The position numbers and the translations under genes are program-made. A stretch of DNA of 64,000 nucleotides. It comes from Candidatus Poribacteria bacterium. Lineage in GTDB: Bacteria > Poribacteria > WGA-4E > WGA-3G. The notes under the pieces are model-generated. The model did no database searches, was not told the DNA's origin, and saw only the letters and a list, made by a program, of their open reading frames with translations. The first letter of the stretch is position 1. Each line of letters starts with the position of its first letter. Positions 7,947-16,677 of this stretch are shown piece after piece. The stretch spans positions 1 through 64,000 of the forward strand of contig JAJEEK010000101.1 in assembly GCA_022821065.1 (NCBI GenBank), read 5' to 3'.

Positions 7947-9464
7947 TTAGCGATGAGATTCCATAATTTGCAAATTAGGCATCTGTTTGCGGAGTTCACG
8001 GATTGCGTTCATATCTTGAATCGGGTTCTCCTGGATATCTAACTGGACGAGATTCTTAAGATTTCCAAGGGCGCTGATGTCGCTGATTTGATTATTGCTG
8101 AGTAAAAGCACCTTAAGTTCTGTCAATCCAACAAGTGGAGAAATATCGCTGATTTGATTATTGCTGAGAAATAAGGTTTCGAGTTTTGCCATTCCAGTAA
8201 GTGGTGAAACATCGCTGATTTGATTATGCCAGAGTGAAAGCCTCTTAAGTTCTGTCATTCCAGTAAGTGGTGAAATATCACTAATCTGATTCGCGTCAAG
8301 CCCCAAGCGGCTCAGCTGCTTTAGTCCACTGAGAGGTGTTATGTCACTGATCTGACCATTCATGAGTGATAGGGATCTCAGCTGCTTTAATTCGCTGCAA
8401 AATGTTATATCTTTGAATTTTATATCTTTAATTTGAGGATCACCGAAATATAAGGATTCCAAGTGCGTTAGTCTGGCAATTGGGGTAGCGTCCCGAATAT
8501 CATTACCCATAATCAATAAAGTTTTAAGCTGCGTTAATTCAGCGATAGGGGTAATGTCCGTAATTTGATTTCTTATGAGTGACAAGCTCTTAAGTTGTGT
8601 CATTTCAGCCATCGGCGTAAGGTCTGTAATTTGGCAGTTACGGAGGGACAAGCTCGCGAGTTGCAATATTTCAGTGAAGGGTGTGATATCCACAATTTGG
8701 TCGCTATCAAGTACTAAACTCCTCAGCTGCGTTAATCTCTTGATTGGCGTAATGTCTCCGATTTGGTTGAGTCGAAGTTTTAGCTTTGTAAGTTTAGGCA
8801 ATTCGGCGAGAACGCTAAAGATTTGCGTTGCGTCACTCATCTGAAGCTGTTGAAGTTCTAAGTCTGTGAGTTGTTTTAACGCTGTGAGCGGTGTAATATC
8901 ATCTATTTCGTTGTCAAGTTTTAATCTGTTAGGTGGACTCAACGCCGTAATGTTAGAAAGTTTTAATGTGTTAAGTTTAGTCAATTTCGTAAGCGGTGTG
9001 ATGTCGCTGATTTCATTACGACTGAGTTCTAAGTATATGAGTTGTGTTAGATTTGCCAGAGGGGTAATATCATCTATTTCGTTGTTGGTAAGTATTAATG
9101 TGCTCAGTTCAGTCAACTTCGTAAGCGGTGCGATGTCACGGATTCGATTGTGCCGAAGACTTAAGTTTTTGAGTTGTGTTAGGCGTGCAAGAGGCTTGAT
9201 GTTCACCCCTGGGTTACCATCGAGGTATAACATCTGTAAATTTGTTGCTTTTTCCAAGCCTGTTAGGTCTTTTATGCCGCTATTCATGGCAAATAGGCGT
9301 TCTAACGCTCTCAAATCTGTTTCTAAAATAGGTGCGTTTGGGGCTAAACCGAGTTCTGCTCGCACGGCAGCAGCTAAGTTTTTATCAGGTATCACTTCCT
9401 GTTTTGTGAGTGAACAGTTGAGGAAAACAGTGAGTATTAAGAGAAGTAAATAAACACGCTTCAT
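7947..9464 (-). CDS. Leucine-rich-repeat lipoprotein, longer paralogue
   Basis: A 505-residue paralogue of the preceding downstream gene with lipobox F-L-N-C17 and the same capping region (D-K-N-L-A-A-A-V-R-A-E-L-G-L-A-P). Roughly eighteen 22-residue SDS22-type repeats follow. The last repeats (about 8080-8300) are nearly identical at the DNA level, each reading N-Q-I-S-D-I-S-P-L, which points to recent tandem expansion. One irregular stretch near the middle (K-D-I-K-F-K-D-I-T-F) and another (N-I-T-A-L-S-P-P-N-R) break the period. A perfect promoter lies upstream at 9499-9527. Surface protein binding is expected from the fold. Confidence 0.88.
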   Translation of the reverse strand: MKRVYLLLLILTVFLNCSLTKQEVIPDKNLAAAVRAELGLAPNAPILETDLRALERLFAMNSGIKDLTGLEKATNLQMLYLDGNPGVNIKPLARLTQLKNLSLRHNRIRDIAPLTKLTELSTLILTNNEIDDITPLANLTQLIYLELSRNEISDITPLTKLTKLNTLKLSNITALSPPNRLKLDNEIDDITPLTALKQLTDLELQQLQMSDATQIFSVLAELPKLTKLKLRLNQIGDITPIKRLTQLRSLVLDSDQIVDITPFTEILQLASLSLRNCQITDLTPMAEMTQLKSLSLIRNQITDITPIAELTQLKTLLIMGNDIRDATPIARLTHLESLYFGDPQIKDIKFKDITFCSELKQLRSLSLMNGQISDITPLSGLKQLSRLGLDANQISDISPLTGMTELKRLSLWHNQISDVSPLTGMAKLETLFLSNNQISDISPLVGLTELKVLLLSNNQISDISALGNLKNLVQLDIQENPIQDMNAIRELRKQMPNLQIMESHR

Positions 9465-9498
9465 AATGCTAACGTCCTATTTGTTTGATGTTAGTTGG

Positions 9499-9527
9499 AT
9501 TATAGCATCTTATCTCAAAAATGTCAA
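9499..9527 (-). promoter_or_regulatory. Sigma-70-type promoter of the LRR gene pair
   Basis: On the minus strand TTGACA (9527-9522) and TATAAT (9504-9499) are both perfect, spaced by 17 bases. The ATG at 9464 is 35 bases downstream. Confidence 0.85.
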
Positions 9528-9637
9528 CAGCGTCCGAAGGTTTGGCGAACAATAACGGGCAATAAATTGCCCTACTACAAACTTGTAGCAGATTTAATCG
9601 GAGTATGCTATAGTAATCTGCAGAAATCAGAAACGGT

Positions 9638-10561
9638 ATGTCGTTTATGGAGCCGATAAATCAAACACTTACTGCAATAGATGGGATCAAGGTTGGGCAT
9701 GCTACTGACACAACTGCCCGGACGGGGTGTACCGTTATCCTCTGTCCAGCAGGTGCGATGGCAGGTGTCGATGTGCGGGGTGCTGCGCCGGGGACCCGCG
9801 AGACAGAAGCACTCCGTCCCGGACGCTTAGTCCAGAAAGCGCACGCCGTGCTACTGACTGGCGGAAGTGCCTTCGGATTGGATGCTGCAGGCGGTGTCGT
9901 CCAATACCTTGAAGAACAGGATATCGGTTTTCCTGCGGGTCCCGTTCGTGTACCGATTGTTCCCGCGGCTGTCATTTTCGATCTGGCGGTCGGCGATGCG
10001 AAAGTCCGTCCTGACCGTGAGATGGGGTATCAGGCGTGTCTGAACGCCACAGATGAACCTGTGGCGATGGGTGCTGTTGGTGCAGGTACGGGTGCTACGG
10101 TCGGTAAGGCACCGGGCGTTATGCCTTCTCAAGGCGGTGTCGGGTCGGCGTGTAAATATCTTGATTCGGGTTTAATTGTCGCCGCGATTGTGGTTGTCAA
10201 TGCGCTGGGGAACGTTGTGCATCCTGAGACGGGTGAGATTGTTGCGGGCGGGAAAGAAGACGGCAGTTTTGTGGACATCACGGAACGGCTTTTGGACGCA
10301 AATTTGGTTCAAGGAACAAATACGACGATCGGTGTTGTCGCTACAAATGCTACACTTACCGCTGCAGGGGTGAATCGGGTCGCAGAGATGGCACATGATG
10401 GGATGGCACGGGCGATTCGCCCTTCACATACGATGTTCGACGGCGATACGCTTTTCACCCTCGCGACAGGGGCACACACCGGAAGCAGCGTGAACGCTAT
10501 TGGCATCTTGGCTGCGGAAGTTGTGTCGGAGGCGATTGTGAACGCGGTGAGGACGAGGTAA
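9638..10561 (+). CDS. P1 family (S58, DmpA-like) peptidase
   Basis: DmpA-type N-terminal nucleophile hydrolase of 307 residues; relatives release N-terminal amino acids or cleave beta-peptides after self-cleavage. Seen: G-I-K-V-G-H-A-T-D near residue 16, L-L-T-G-G-S-A-F-G-L-D-A-A-G-G, G-A-V-G-A-G-T-G-A-T-V-G-K, and the self-cleavage region G226-T-N228-T229-T-I-G-V-V-A-T-N, where Thr229 would become the nucleophile. No signal peptide, so cytoplasmic. The start could also be the ATG at 9650. Its last codons lie in a short palindromic repeat shared with the converging gene. Confidence 0.9.
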   Translation: MSFMEPINQTLTAIDGIKVGHATDTTARTGCTVILCPAGAMAGVDVRGAAPGTRETEALRPGRLVQKAHAVLLTGGSAFGLDAAGGVVQYLEEQDIGFPAGPVRVPIVPAAVIFDLAVGDAKVRPDREMGYQACLNATDEPVAMGAVGAGTGATVGKAPGVMPSQGGVGSACKYLDSGLIVAAIVVVNALGNVVHPETGEIVAGGKEDGSFVDITERLLDANLVQGTNTTIGVVATNATLTAAGVNRVAEMAHDGMARAIRPSHTMFDGDTLFTLATGAHTGSSVNAIGILAAEVVSEAIVNAVRTR

Positions 10562-10573
10562 CCTCGCCCCTAC
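10554..10573. repeat. Short palindromic repeat holding two convergent stop codons
   Basis: CGAGGT and ACCTCG form a six-base-pair hairpin with a one-base loop, followed by CCCCTAC. The stop of the P1 peptidase gene (10559-10561) and that of the converging phosphohydrolase gene (10570-10572) both lie in this 20-base unit. Related units of the form GTAGG(A/G)GCGAG...CTCG occur at 46633 and 46740. It may serve as a bidirectional terminator. Confidence 0.6.
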
Positions 10574-11955
10574 ATCGGTTTCCCTTGCATCGCTTCGGGG
10601 ATGTCAATACCGAATTCTTTCAGGACTGTCGGTGCGATGTCGTAGATACTTTTTTCTTCTGCCCGGGAGGTCGCTCCTACAGGGGGCTGGGACACAGATT
10701 TGAGGATATAAATGCCCATCTCGGCGTGGTTACAATCGTCGGGTCCGGTGTCGTTTTCGTAAGTGTAGATGCTATTATACCCGACGCTTCCGACAGAACG
10801 CCAATAGAGATTGCCGAAATAGACGATCAGATCGGGGGCGATATTTCGGCATTCTCGGTAGACCGCTTCAGGTTTGAACACCTGTGTGTTGATGTTATTG
10901 CCGTCTTCGTCTACGATAGCTTCGAGCTGCGCCTTTAATTCGTCACGGATCGGTTCATAATCCGCTGCTTTAACACTCCCGTCGGGTTCTCTGCCTTCAA
11001 CATTTATAAAGATGCGTCCGTAATATCCGCCTTCACCCCACGCTCTTGTTTTCTTCCAATCGACCCTATCTGGTGCCCAGCGCGTAACCGCCTGCGGTTC
11101 GGTTTTAAGCGTCAAGTAGCCGTGTTTTTGGAGCCACTCATTGACGCAGATGCCGCCGTCCATCCGTTTCGCGCCGTGGTCTGACACAATGATAACTGTG
11201 GTGTCTTTATCAACGCTCGCTAACATTTTTCCGAGTTCTGTGTCGAGTAGGCGATAGTAGTTCCGCATCGTCTCCGAGAACGGCGAATTTGGTTCGTATT
11301 TCCGGTGCGTTTTATCCCAGAACCGCCAGAAGGCGTGATGGAGTCGATCAGAACCCATCTCAACCATCGTGAAGAAATCCCAATCTTTTGTTTCGAGCAG
11401 ATAACGGGCAAGTTTGAAACGTTCGATGGTCATCTTGAGGAGTTGCTGTTCCAACTCGGTGCGCCGATCCGTCCGGAAGTTCGGAATATCAATCATGTAA
11501 TCGCTTGCGACCTGCGTGATTTCGCGTGAGAGTCGTCTCGGAAACGTCCATTGCGAATTGCGGTCAGGCGTGAGGAAACTGGTGACCATCCACCCCGGAA
11601 ACGGTTTGGCAGGATAGGTGAGCGGTACGCCGAGAACGACGGACTTTTTTTCTTCTTGTCCTAAGAGGTCCCAGAGCGTCGGTACTTTCACGGCGTGTGC
11701 GTTAGCGATAGTCAAGGCATCGTAGGAGTAGTCTTTACGGTTGCGAAAACCGTATATGCCGAGCTCGCCCGGATCGCGACCCGTCATCATGCACATCCAG
11801 GCGGGGACAGTGATAGGTGGGATCGTGCTTTCGAGTTTCCCGTATGTGCCTTGTGCCATCAAGCGTTGCGTGTTGGGCATATCGTCTTTGAACGCGTCGA
11901 AGACGAGTTCGGGCGCGGCACAATCCCAGCCGATAATGAGGACTCGCTTTTTCAT
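10570..11955 (-). CDS. AlkP-superfamily phosphohydrolase / phosphodiesterase
   Basis: A 461-residue member of the type I phosphodiesterase / nucleotide pyrophosphatase group (COG3379-like). Metal-site features: I-I-G-W-D9 at the N-terminus, T-V-P-A-W-M-C-M-M-T-G with the likely Thr nucleophile, M-G-S-D-R-L-H-H in the middle and V-S-D-H-G-A-K-R-M-D-G-G further on. No signal peptide. It overlaps the upstream dioxygenase-like gene by four bases (ATGA), so the two are translationally coupled. Substrate is unknown; phosphonate, phosphodiester or sulfate-ester release are all possible in this superfamily. Confidence 0.88.
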   Translation of the reverse strand: MKKRVLIIGWDCAAPELVFDAFKDDMPNTQRLMAQGTYGKLESTIPPITVPAWMCMMTGRDPGELGIYGFRNRKDYSYDALTIANAHAVKVPTLWDLLGQEEKKSVVLGVPLTYPAKPFPGWMVTSFLTPDRNSQWTFPRRLSREITQVASDYMIDIPNFRTDRRTELEQQLLKMTIERFKLARYLLETKDWDFFTMVEMGSDRLHHAFWRFWDKTHRKYEPNSPFSETMRNYYRLLDTELGKMLASVDKDTTVIIVSDHGAKRMDGGICVNEWLQKHGYLTLKTEPQAVTRWAPDRVDWKKTRAWGEGGYYGRIFINVEGREPDGSVKAADYEPIRDELKAQLEAIVDEDGNNINTQVFKPEAVYRECRNIAPDLIVYFGNLYWRSVGSVGYNSIYTYENDTGPDDCNHAEMGIYILKSVSQPPVGATSRAEEKSIYDIAPTVLKEFGIDIPEAMQGKPM

Positions 11956-12752
11956 GGTTTGTGATCGGTATTAACAGGCGGTTCGTCGTTCTCGAGGAAC
12001 CGTTCTATTGTGTTTCTCGTTGCCGGACGTGTACGGAAGTCGGCAACCCACGGTTCACGGAAGTACGCCTGCTTTTCACGTGGTAAAGCGGACAGCACCG
12101 CAGGCGGAATCCGGAGCCGGTGCCAATGGGTCGCAAGATGCGCATACGCGTTTAGCACTGCCACACGTGGTGTCTCCCGTTGCCAGATCGGACCAGCGTG
12201 ACACAGGTTTTCCGTGAAGAAAATCGCGCTGCCAGCCGGACATTCGTAAGACATCAAGAACGGACTCCGTTTCCCATCCTCTAACGACATGTGATCTGGG
12301 TGCATCGGGAAATTGGATTTGTGGCTGCCTGCGATGAAATGCGTCGCACCGTCGTTTTTGGAAATATCTGTCAGTTCAAAGACGACACGTACCATTCCAG
12401 CGTGGATCCGTCCGTTGTTGACGCGATACCCGAAGATCGGGTCTGCCTGTCTCGGTCCACCGCCGTGGAGCTCACCGTGCCTGCGTCCTTTTTCACGCCA
12501 GACAGAGAAGCAGCTCTCTAACCGTACCTCGGGTCCGATGATTTCGTGTAAAACCTCAAGGACTTTCGGGTGATCAATCAAGACGCTCGCTGGACCGCCC
12601 GGTACGGCGCGATGTTCCGGTGGCAAGGATTCTTTGTCGTGGTGTATCTTGTCAATCTGTTCAACGATTGCGTCTATTTCGTCGCTTTCAAGGATCGCCG
12701 GACGCACGAGGAATCCGCTTAAGTCAAATCGAAATTTTTCTTCGTCAGTCAT
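11952..12752 (-). CDS. Phytanoyl-CoA dioxygenase family protein
   Basis: A 266-residue Fe(II)/2-oxoglutarate-type oxygenase of the PhyH family, often expanded in Poribacteria. Seen: G-E-L-H96-G-G-G, T-H-F-I-A-G-S-H-K-S-N-F-P, the distal metal His in L-C-H185-A-G-P and Arg196 for the co-substrate. The first metal motif is normally H-x-D; here it reads H-G-G, so the acidic ligand is missing or placed elsewhere. It is first in a coupled pair with the phosphohydrolase. Substrate unknown. Confidence 0.87.
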   Translation of the reverse strand: MTDEEKFRFDLSGFLVRPAILESDEIDAIVEQIDKIHHDKESLPPEHRAVPGGPASVLIDHPKVLEVLHEIIGPEVRLESCFSVWREKGRRHGELHGGGPRQADPIFGYRVNNGRIHAGMVRVVFELTDISKNDGATHFIAGSHKSNFPMHPDHMSLEDGKRSPFLMSYECPAGSAIFFTENLCHAGPIWQRETPRVAVLNAYAHLATHWHRLRIPPAVLSALPREKQAYFREPWVADFRTRPATRNTIERFLENDEPPVNTDHKP

Positions 12753-12779
12753 GGGTTGGTATCTCCTCTGTTAGTTCGT

Positions 12780-12930
12780 GGAATAGCCATTAGTCGTCAG
12801 CGCATTAGCCAACAGCCATCAGCCAAATAGTTAACAGTCTCCAGTCTCCAGTAACCAGAAAAGAGACACTTGGATAACATAACCTCTCTTAACTGGAAAC
12901 TTGTAACTGGCAACTGGAAACTGATACGTC
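12780..12930. repeat. Composite intergenic palindromic repeat (families A and B)
   Basis: From 12786 on, units such as AGCCATTAGTCGTCAGC and ACAGCCATCAGCC (family A) run into CAGTCTCCAGTAACCAG, a central hairpin AAGAGA...TCTCTT, and TAACTGGAAACTTG units (family B). The 30-odd-base core around the hairpin (12860-12894) recurs exactly at 21607-21641. No coding potential. Confidence 0.8.
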
Positions 12931-12946
12931 GACAGCCAAAGCAAAA

Positions 12947-14305
12947 TTATGCCCAGCGGGGTTTCCCTCCGCCGAACCGCTGCTCGCTGATGTTCCAGAG
13001 TTCAGATAGACCGAGTTGTCGAATGTGTTCAATGCCGGGTAGGAACGGATCGTTGACTCGGTTTAGCCATTCTTGGAGGTCTGCCTCTAATTCTGCGCGA
13101 AGTCCCTGTGAATCTGCATCGTTTATAAGATTGTTCAATTGATACGGATCGTTATCGTTGTCGTAAAGAAGCCAACCTTCACCGTCGTAGTGACGGGCAT
13201 AAGTGTGGCGATGCGTTCGGACACCGCGCCACTCACGGATACCGAAGTGGAAACCTTCACTGCCGTGTAAGGGTACGCCAAGAAAGACAGATTGCGGCTC
13301 GTCAATTGTTTTGCCGAGCATCGCTCCTGAAAGGTCAATGCCTTCGACACCTTCCGGGATTGGTAGGTCGCATAAGGATAACATTGACGGCATAAAATCG
13401 ACAAGACTTAGCAAAGTATCGCGCGTAACGCCTGCGGGTATCCGTCGAGGCCAGCGAATCATGAACGGGATACGGCTTGATTCTTCCCACGGACGTTCTT
13501 TTCGGACATGTCCGTGGCTGCCAAGCATATCGCCATGATCAGACGTATAGACGAGGATTGTATCGTCGGCGATACCGAGTTCATCGAGCGCAGTCATCAA
13601 GCGTCCGAGGTTCTCGTCTAAAGCCGTGATATGTGCGTAGTAGCCGGAAAGGTCTTTCCGGGTCGCCGGTGTGTCTACGGTGTTCGGACGCAACTGGATT
13701 TCTTCTGGTGGATACATCTCCTTGTAGCGTTCCGGTACATGTTCATAAGGGTTGTGTGGCGGTCCCCAACTCATATAGAGACAGAACGGTTCATCAACGT
13801 GCTCACGGCAGTATTCGATCGCCTGATCGGTTTGAAAGTCCGGTTCGTAACCTTCGATTTGCTTATGGTTTCCATCGGAATCGTGGTACGGTGCGTTGAA
13901 ATAGTTATGATGACAGTTCCATCCGACCCAGTGGTCAAAGCCGAAACGCATCTCATGCGTGATGAACTTATCTCTCGGCATACCGCCGAGGTGCCATTTG
14001 CCGATGTAGCCGGTCTCGTAGCCGCCCGCTTTGAAGACCTCCGCAATCCCCGTTTCGGACAATGGAAGCGGCAGATCGTTGGATACAGCCTTATGGTTCA
14101 ACGGGTATTTGCCTGTCATCAGGCATCCCCGTGCAGGCACACAGATCGGGACGTTAGTGAAGGTGTTCGGAAAAAACACGCCTTCTTGTGCGAGTTGATC
14201 CATAAACGGTGTTTGGACTTGCGGGTTACCCGCGCAACCGACATCGCATTGGCGGTGCTGGTCACCGAAGACAAAGATTAAATTGGGTTTGCGGTTGGTT
14301 TTCAT
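12947..14305 (-). CDS. Sulfatase, formylglycine (Cys) type
   Basis: A 452-residue type I sulfatase. The C55-V-P-A-R59 signature provides the Cys that a formylglycine-generating enzyme must oxidise; G-C-L-M-T-G follows as usual. Metal residues include D15-Q16-H and Y-T-S-D-H-G-D-M near residue 250. D-Q-H-R at the first metal site and the C-terminal N-D-P-Y-Q-L-N-N-L fit the choline-sulfatase / glycan-sulfatase group. No signal peptide is apparent (K-T-N-R-K-P-N-L-I-F-V-F), so it acts in the cytoplasm or uses another route. Substrate is unknown; nearby uronate-type enzymes suggest sulfated glycan use. Confidence 0.92.
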   Translation of the reverse strand: MKTNRKPNLIFVFGDQHRQCDVGCAGNPQVQTPFMDQLAQEGVFFPNTFTNVPICVPARGCLMTGKYPLNHKAVSNDLPLPLSETGIAEVFKAGGYETGYIGKWHLGGMPRDKFITHEMRFGFDHWVGWNCHHNYFNAPYHDSDGNHKQIEGYEPDFQTDQAIEYCREHVDEPFCLYMSWGPPHNPYEHVPERYKEMYPPEEIQLRPNTVDTPATRKDLSGYYAHITALDENLGRLMTALDELGIADDTILVYTSDHGDMLGSHGHVRKERPWEESSRIPFMIRWPRRIPAGVTRDTLLSLVDFMPSMLSLCDLPIPEGVEGIDLSGAMLGKTIDEPQSVFLGVPLHGSEGFHFGIREWRGVRTHRHTYARHYDGEGWLLYDNDNDPYQLNNLINDADSQGLRAELEADLQEWLNRVNDPFLPGIEHIRQLGLSELWNISEQRFGGGKPRWA

Positions 14306-14324
14306 CTTTTATATTTTTCCATTT

Positions 14325-14450
14325 TCGGTTATCAGGGATCGGTTAAAGAGGCACTTTTAACAATCTTCGCAAACTTGGAATATTCCAAAGAGAAGTGAAT
14401 TGTTACCAGAAACCTCTTGTTACTGATAACTAACAACTGATAACCGTTAA
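14325..14450. repeat. Family B intergenic palindromic repeat
   Basis: Arms of GGTTATCAGGGATCGGTTAA and its reflections (TAACAACTGATAACC, TTACTGATAACTAAC) surround AAAGAGG and CCTCTT. The stop codon of the upstream FemAB-like gene (14447-14449) lies in its edge. Confidence 0.65.
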
Positions 14451-15463
14451 CCACTCCTCTGCATCCAAGTATAAATCTGGCGGAGTGCCCCCTCGCTTCG
14501 GGTCCACAACGTCCGCTTCAGCGGTGAAACGATTTTTGTGTAACTGGCGAAATCCATCCGAGTCGCACGGTACTGCTCTTTATGTGCGATTAACCCTGTG
14601 TTTTCCGGGGGCGATGCACCGAAATCGATCCACTCGTACCCTTCACGACACGCCGCTGTAATGATGTAGTGAAAGATGGCGTTGTTGGGACGGTATTTCA
14701 AGAACGCAGGAACAGATGCCTCACACCACAACGTCACTGTTCGATTGAAAAGCAGATAGAGGAGTCCTGCGATGATCGTTCCATTGTATGTTGCGATGGC
14801 GAGTTTCGCTATTCTCCGTTGTAAAAGCGTCTGCATGAGTGAGCGTGGTTTCGGTGTGCCTCCAAGTCTTTTGACCGTCATGCGGTAGATGTCGTAGAAT
14901 ACAGATAACGCTTCTTCGCTGTCAGTATCCGTAACTTCAACACCCGATTTTTCTGCTTTCCGCACTGCGCCTCGGACCCGTTTGTTGTAAGCGTGCCAGA
15001 GGGCATCAACGTCTCCGTCGGTTTTCAGGAGATGTGTGAAGTGGGCTGTCCGTTCGTAGCCAATTTCAGTGAAAAAATCGCCGTAGGTCGTCGTGTGTTC
15101 TGAGGTCAGTGTCCAGCGAATTTCGCACCACCCGTTCTCCGCTGCTGCGGTTTCGATAGATGTTATGAGTGCTTCGGGGTTTAACCTCATATCCTCCATT
15201 AGGTATATGCCGCCGAACAGGTTCCACGGCATGGAGTGCCACAAACGGATACCCGGTATCGGCTGAAACACGAAGGCAGGCAGCCCACCTATAACCGCGT
15301 CTTGTTGCTTGATGAGCCTATAGACCGGGGTAAGTTGTCTGAACGCACCTGCTAAAGCGTCCCGCCACGCAAGGCTTTGGAAACCGGATGTGTCCGGACA
15401 ACGTTGAATGACGGCATCCCACTGTTCCTGATTCTGAGAGGTAAGAGGTTCTACTGTATACAC
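14447..15463 (-). CDS. FemAB / GNAT-like acyl- or aminoacyltransferase
   Basis: A 338-residue protein with two GNAT-like halves, of the FemAB or BioF2-acetyltransferase type. Seen: S-G-F-Q-S-L-A-W near residue 31, V-R-G-A-V-R-K-A-E-K-S-G-V in the middle, and G-A-S-P-P-E-N-T-G-L near residue 275. FemAB enzymes add amino acids to peptidoglycan precursors; relatives occur in exopolysaccharide and lantibiotic clusters. It starts 14 bases after the mannonate-dehydratase-like gene and is probably in its operon. Exact activity unknown. Confidence 0.75.
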   Translation of the reverse strand: MYTVEPLTSQNQEQWDAVIQRCPDTSGFQSLAWRDALAGAFRQLTPVYRLIKQQDAVIGGLPAFVFQPIPGIRLWHSMPWNLFGGIYLMEDMRLNPEALITSIETAAAENGWCEIRWTLTSEHTTTYGDFFTEIGYERTAHFTHLLKTDGDVDALWHAYNKRVRGAVRKAEKSGVEVTDTDSEEALSVFYDIYRMTVKRLGGTPKPRSLMQTLLQRRIAKLAIATYNGTIIAGLLYLLFNRTVTLWCEASVPAFLKYRPNNAIFHYIITAACREGYEWIDFGASPPENTGLIAHKEQYRATRMDFASYTKIVSPLKRTLWTRSEGALRQIYTWMQRSG

Positions 15464-15477
15464 AGGCAGATATGCGG

Positions 15478-16416
15478 TTATGCGACAAGTGCCGCAAAGA
15501 GAGCCTTGATGTAGCCGACGGAGTAGGCTAATCCGACATTGCCTTCCAACCTCGGAATGTGGTCGGCGTTAATACAGCCATCGAATCCGACTTTTTGGAG
15601 TTCCTTGACGACTTTAAAGACGTTCATATCGCCATCGTCAAGGAGTACCTCTTCAAACGCACCTGCTGTTGCGAGACTACCGCGCACATTGCGGAGATGA
15701 ACCATAAAGATGCGTCCTTTGCGTCCATAGTTATTGATTTCGTCGAGGACGATGGTACTGCCACCGGCTTCAGCACGCGTGCCGCAGCAGTAGAGGTAAC
15801 CGACGTTCTTGCTCGGAAATGCATCGATGACGCGATGGAAACCGAGGCTACCGAGTGGCGTATCTGGGTTCGGAACATCTGACGGATGGATAGCGAGTTT
15901 GATGTCGTGTTCATCGGCGATAGGGACAAGTGCACCATAGACCTCGGTGAAACGTTTCCACCATTCGTCGAGTGCCTCCATTGTCGGTGTGTCCGGCGGA
16001 TTCTTGGTCGCAGCACGGCTTTCGCCACGCGAGGTATATCCACCTCTGTGAACGGACGAATAACGCGTCATAAGGTAATCAAACGTATCACCCCAGAACC
16101 GTTGACGCGCGATCGGGACACCCGCTTCTGCGAAAACACGGAGCGCATTGCAGGTGTTTTCGAGTTCTTTTTCACTGTCGGGTTGTCCCGTCATGAACTG
16201 TTCAGTGATGTTCGGGAGCGTTACACGGTTGATGTCGAGTCCCCAAGAACGGATGCGTTTCTTGATTTTCAGCAGTTCGTCTAAGTCGGGGTACCCCTGT
16301 TCACTAACACCGGGGAAAGCACCGCCGTTTCCAAAGTCGATGCAGTCTGCACCGAGTTGTGTGACCTGTTTAAGATAGCTATCTGATAGTCCGCCATCCC
16401 AGACTGAAATCTTCAT
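15478..16416 (-). CDS. Mannonate dehydratase-like TIM-barrel enzyme
   Basis: Resembles UxuA-type mannonate dehydratase, which converts D-mannonate to 2-keto-3-deoxygluconate in hexuronate catabolism. Seen: C-I-D-F-G-N-G-G-A-F-P, I-H-P-S-D-V-P, L-Y-C-C-G-T-R-A-E, M-V-H-L-R-N-V-R-G with F-E-E-V-L-L-D-D-G-D-M, and N-A-D-H-I-P-R-L-E-G. These carry the expected metal and substrate residues. The frame extends 38 codons further, but the family starts at the ATG at 16416 (M-K-I-S-V-W-D-G-G). About 313 residues, a little shorter than E. coli UxuA. Placed with a sulfatase and dehydrogenases, it suggests uronate use. Confidence 0.85.
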   Translation of the reverse strand: MKISVWDGGLSDSYLKQVTQLGADCIDFGNGGAFPGVSEQGYPDLDELLKIKKRIRSWGLDINRVTLPNITEQFMTGQPDSEKELENTCNALRVFAEAGVPIARQRFWGDTFDYLMTRYSSVHRGGYTSRGESRAATKNPPDTPTMEALDEWWKRFTEVYGALVPIADEHDIKLAIHPSDVPNPDTPLGSLGFHRVIDAFPSKNVGYLYCCGTRAEAGGSTIVLDEINNYGRKGRIFMVHLRNVRGSLATAGAFEEVLLDDGDMNVFKVVKELQKVGFDGCINADHIPRLEGNVGLAYSVGYIKALFAALVA

Positions 16417-16559
16417 ATTTTTAATTTTCCTTGTGGTTCGCTCAAGGGAGGTTAAGCATTCACATCCCCTGCCGTAGATCTGAAGAAACATCGTTTTTGC
16501 TGGGGCGTTTCTTAAGCAAAACCCCTCCATTACATTACGGGCTACAATTTACTAAAGTT

Positions 16560-16676
16560 TGGACAATTCTCGTAGGATATGAGACCGTTGGTTTCCTGTG
16601 CCTCTTCGTAGCATAGGCTGTTAGCCTGTGTTCTTCGTAGGATATGAGACCACAGCCAGAATTGCGTAAGTTCTGA
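16560..16676. repeat. Direct repeats and a family C unit
   Basis: CGTAGGATATGAGACC occurs at 16571-16586 and again at 16636-16651. Between them lies TAGGCTGTTAGCCTG, a hairpin with GGCT and AGCC arms. At 16660 AATTGCGTAAG marks a family C end, also present at 53169 and 63667. No gene is visible from 16417 to 16677. Confidence 0.65.
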
Positions 16677-16677
16677 A

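Noticed and set aside
8866..9453. Open frame opposite the LRR gene
   Set aside because: Shadow of the repeat pattern; no start signal and no recognisable protein.
13631..14281. 216-codon frame opposite the sulfatase
   Set aside because: Sulfatase motifs are clear on the other strand; this frame shows nothing conserved.
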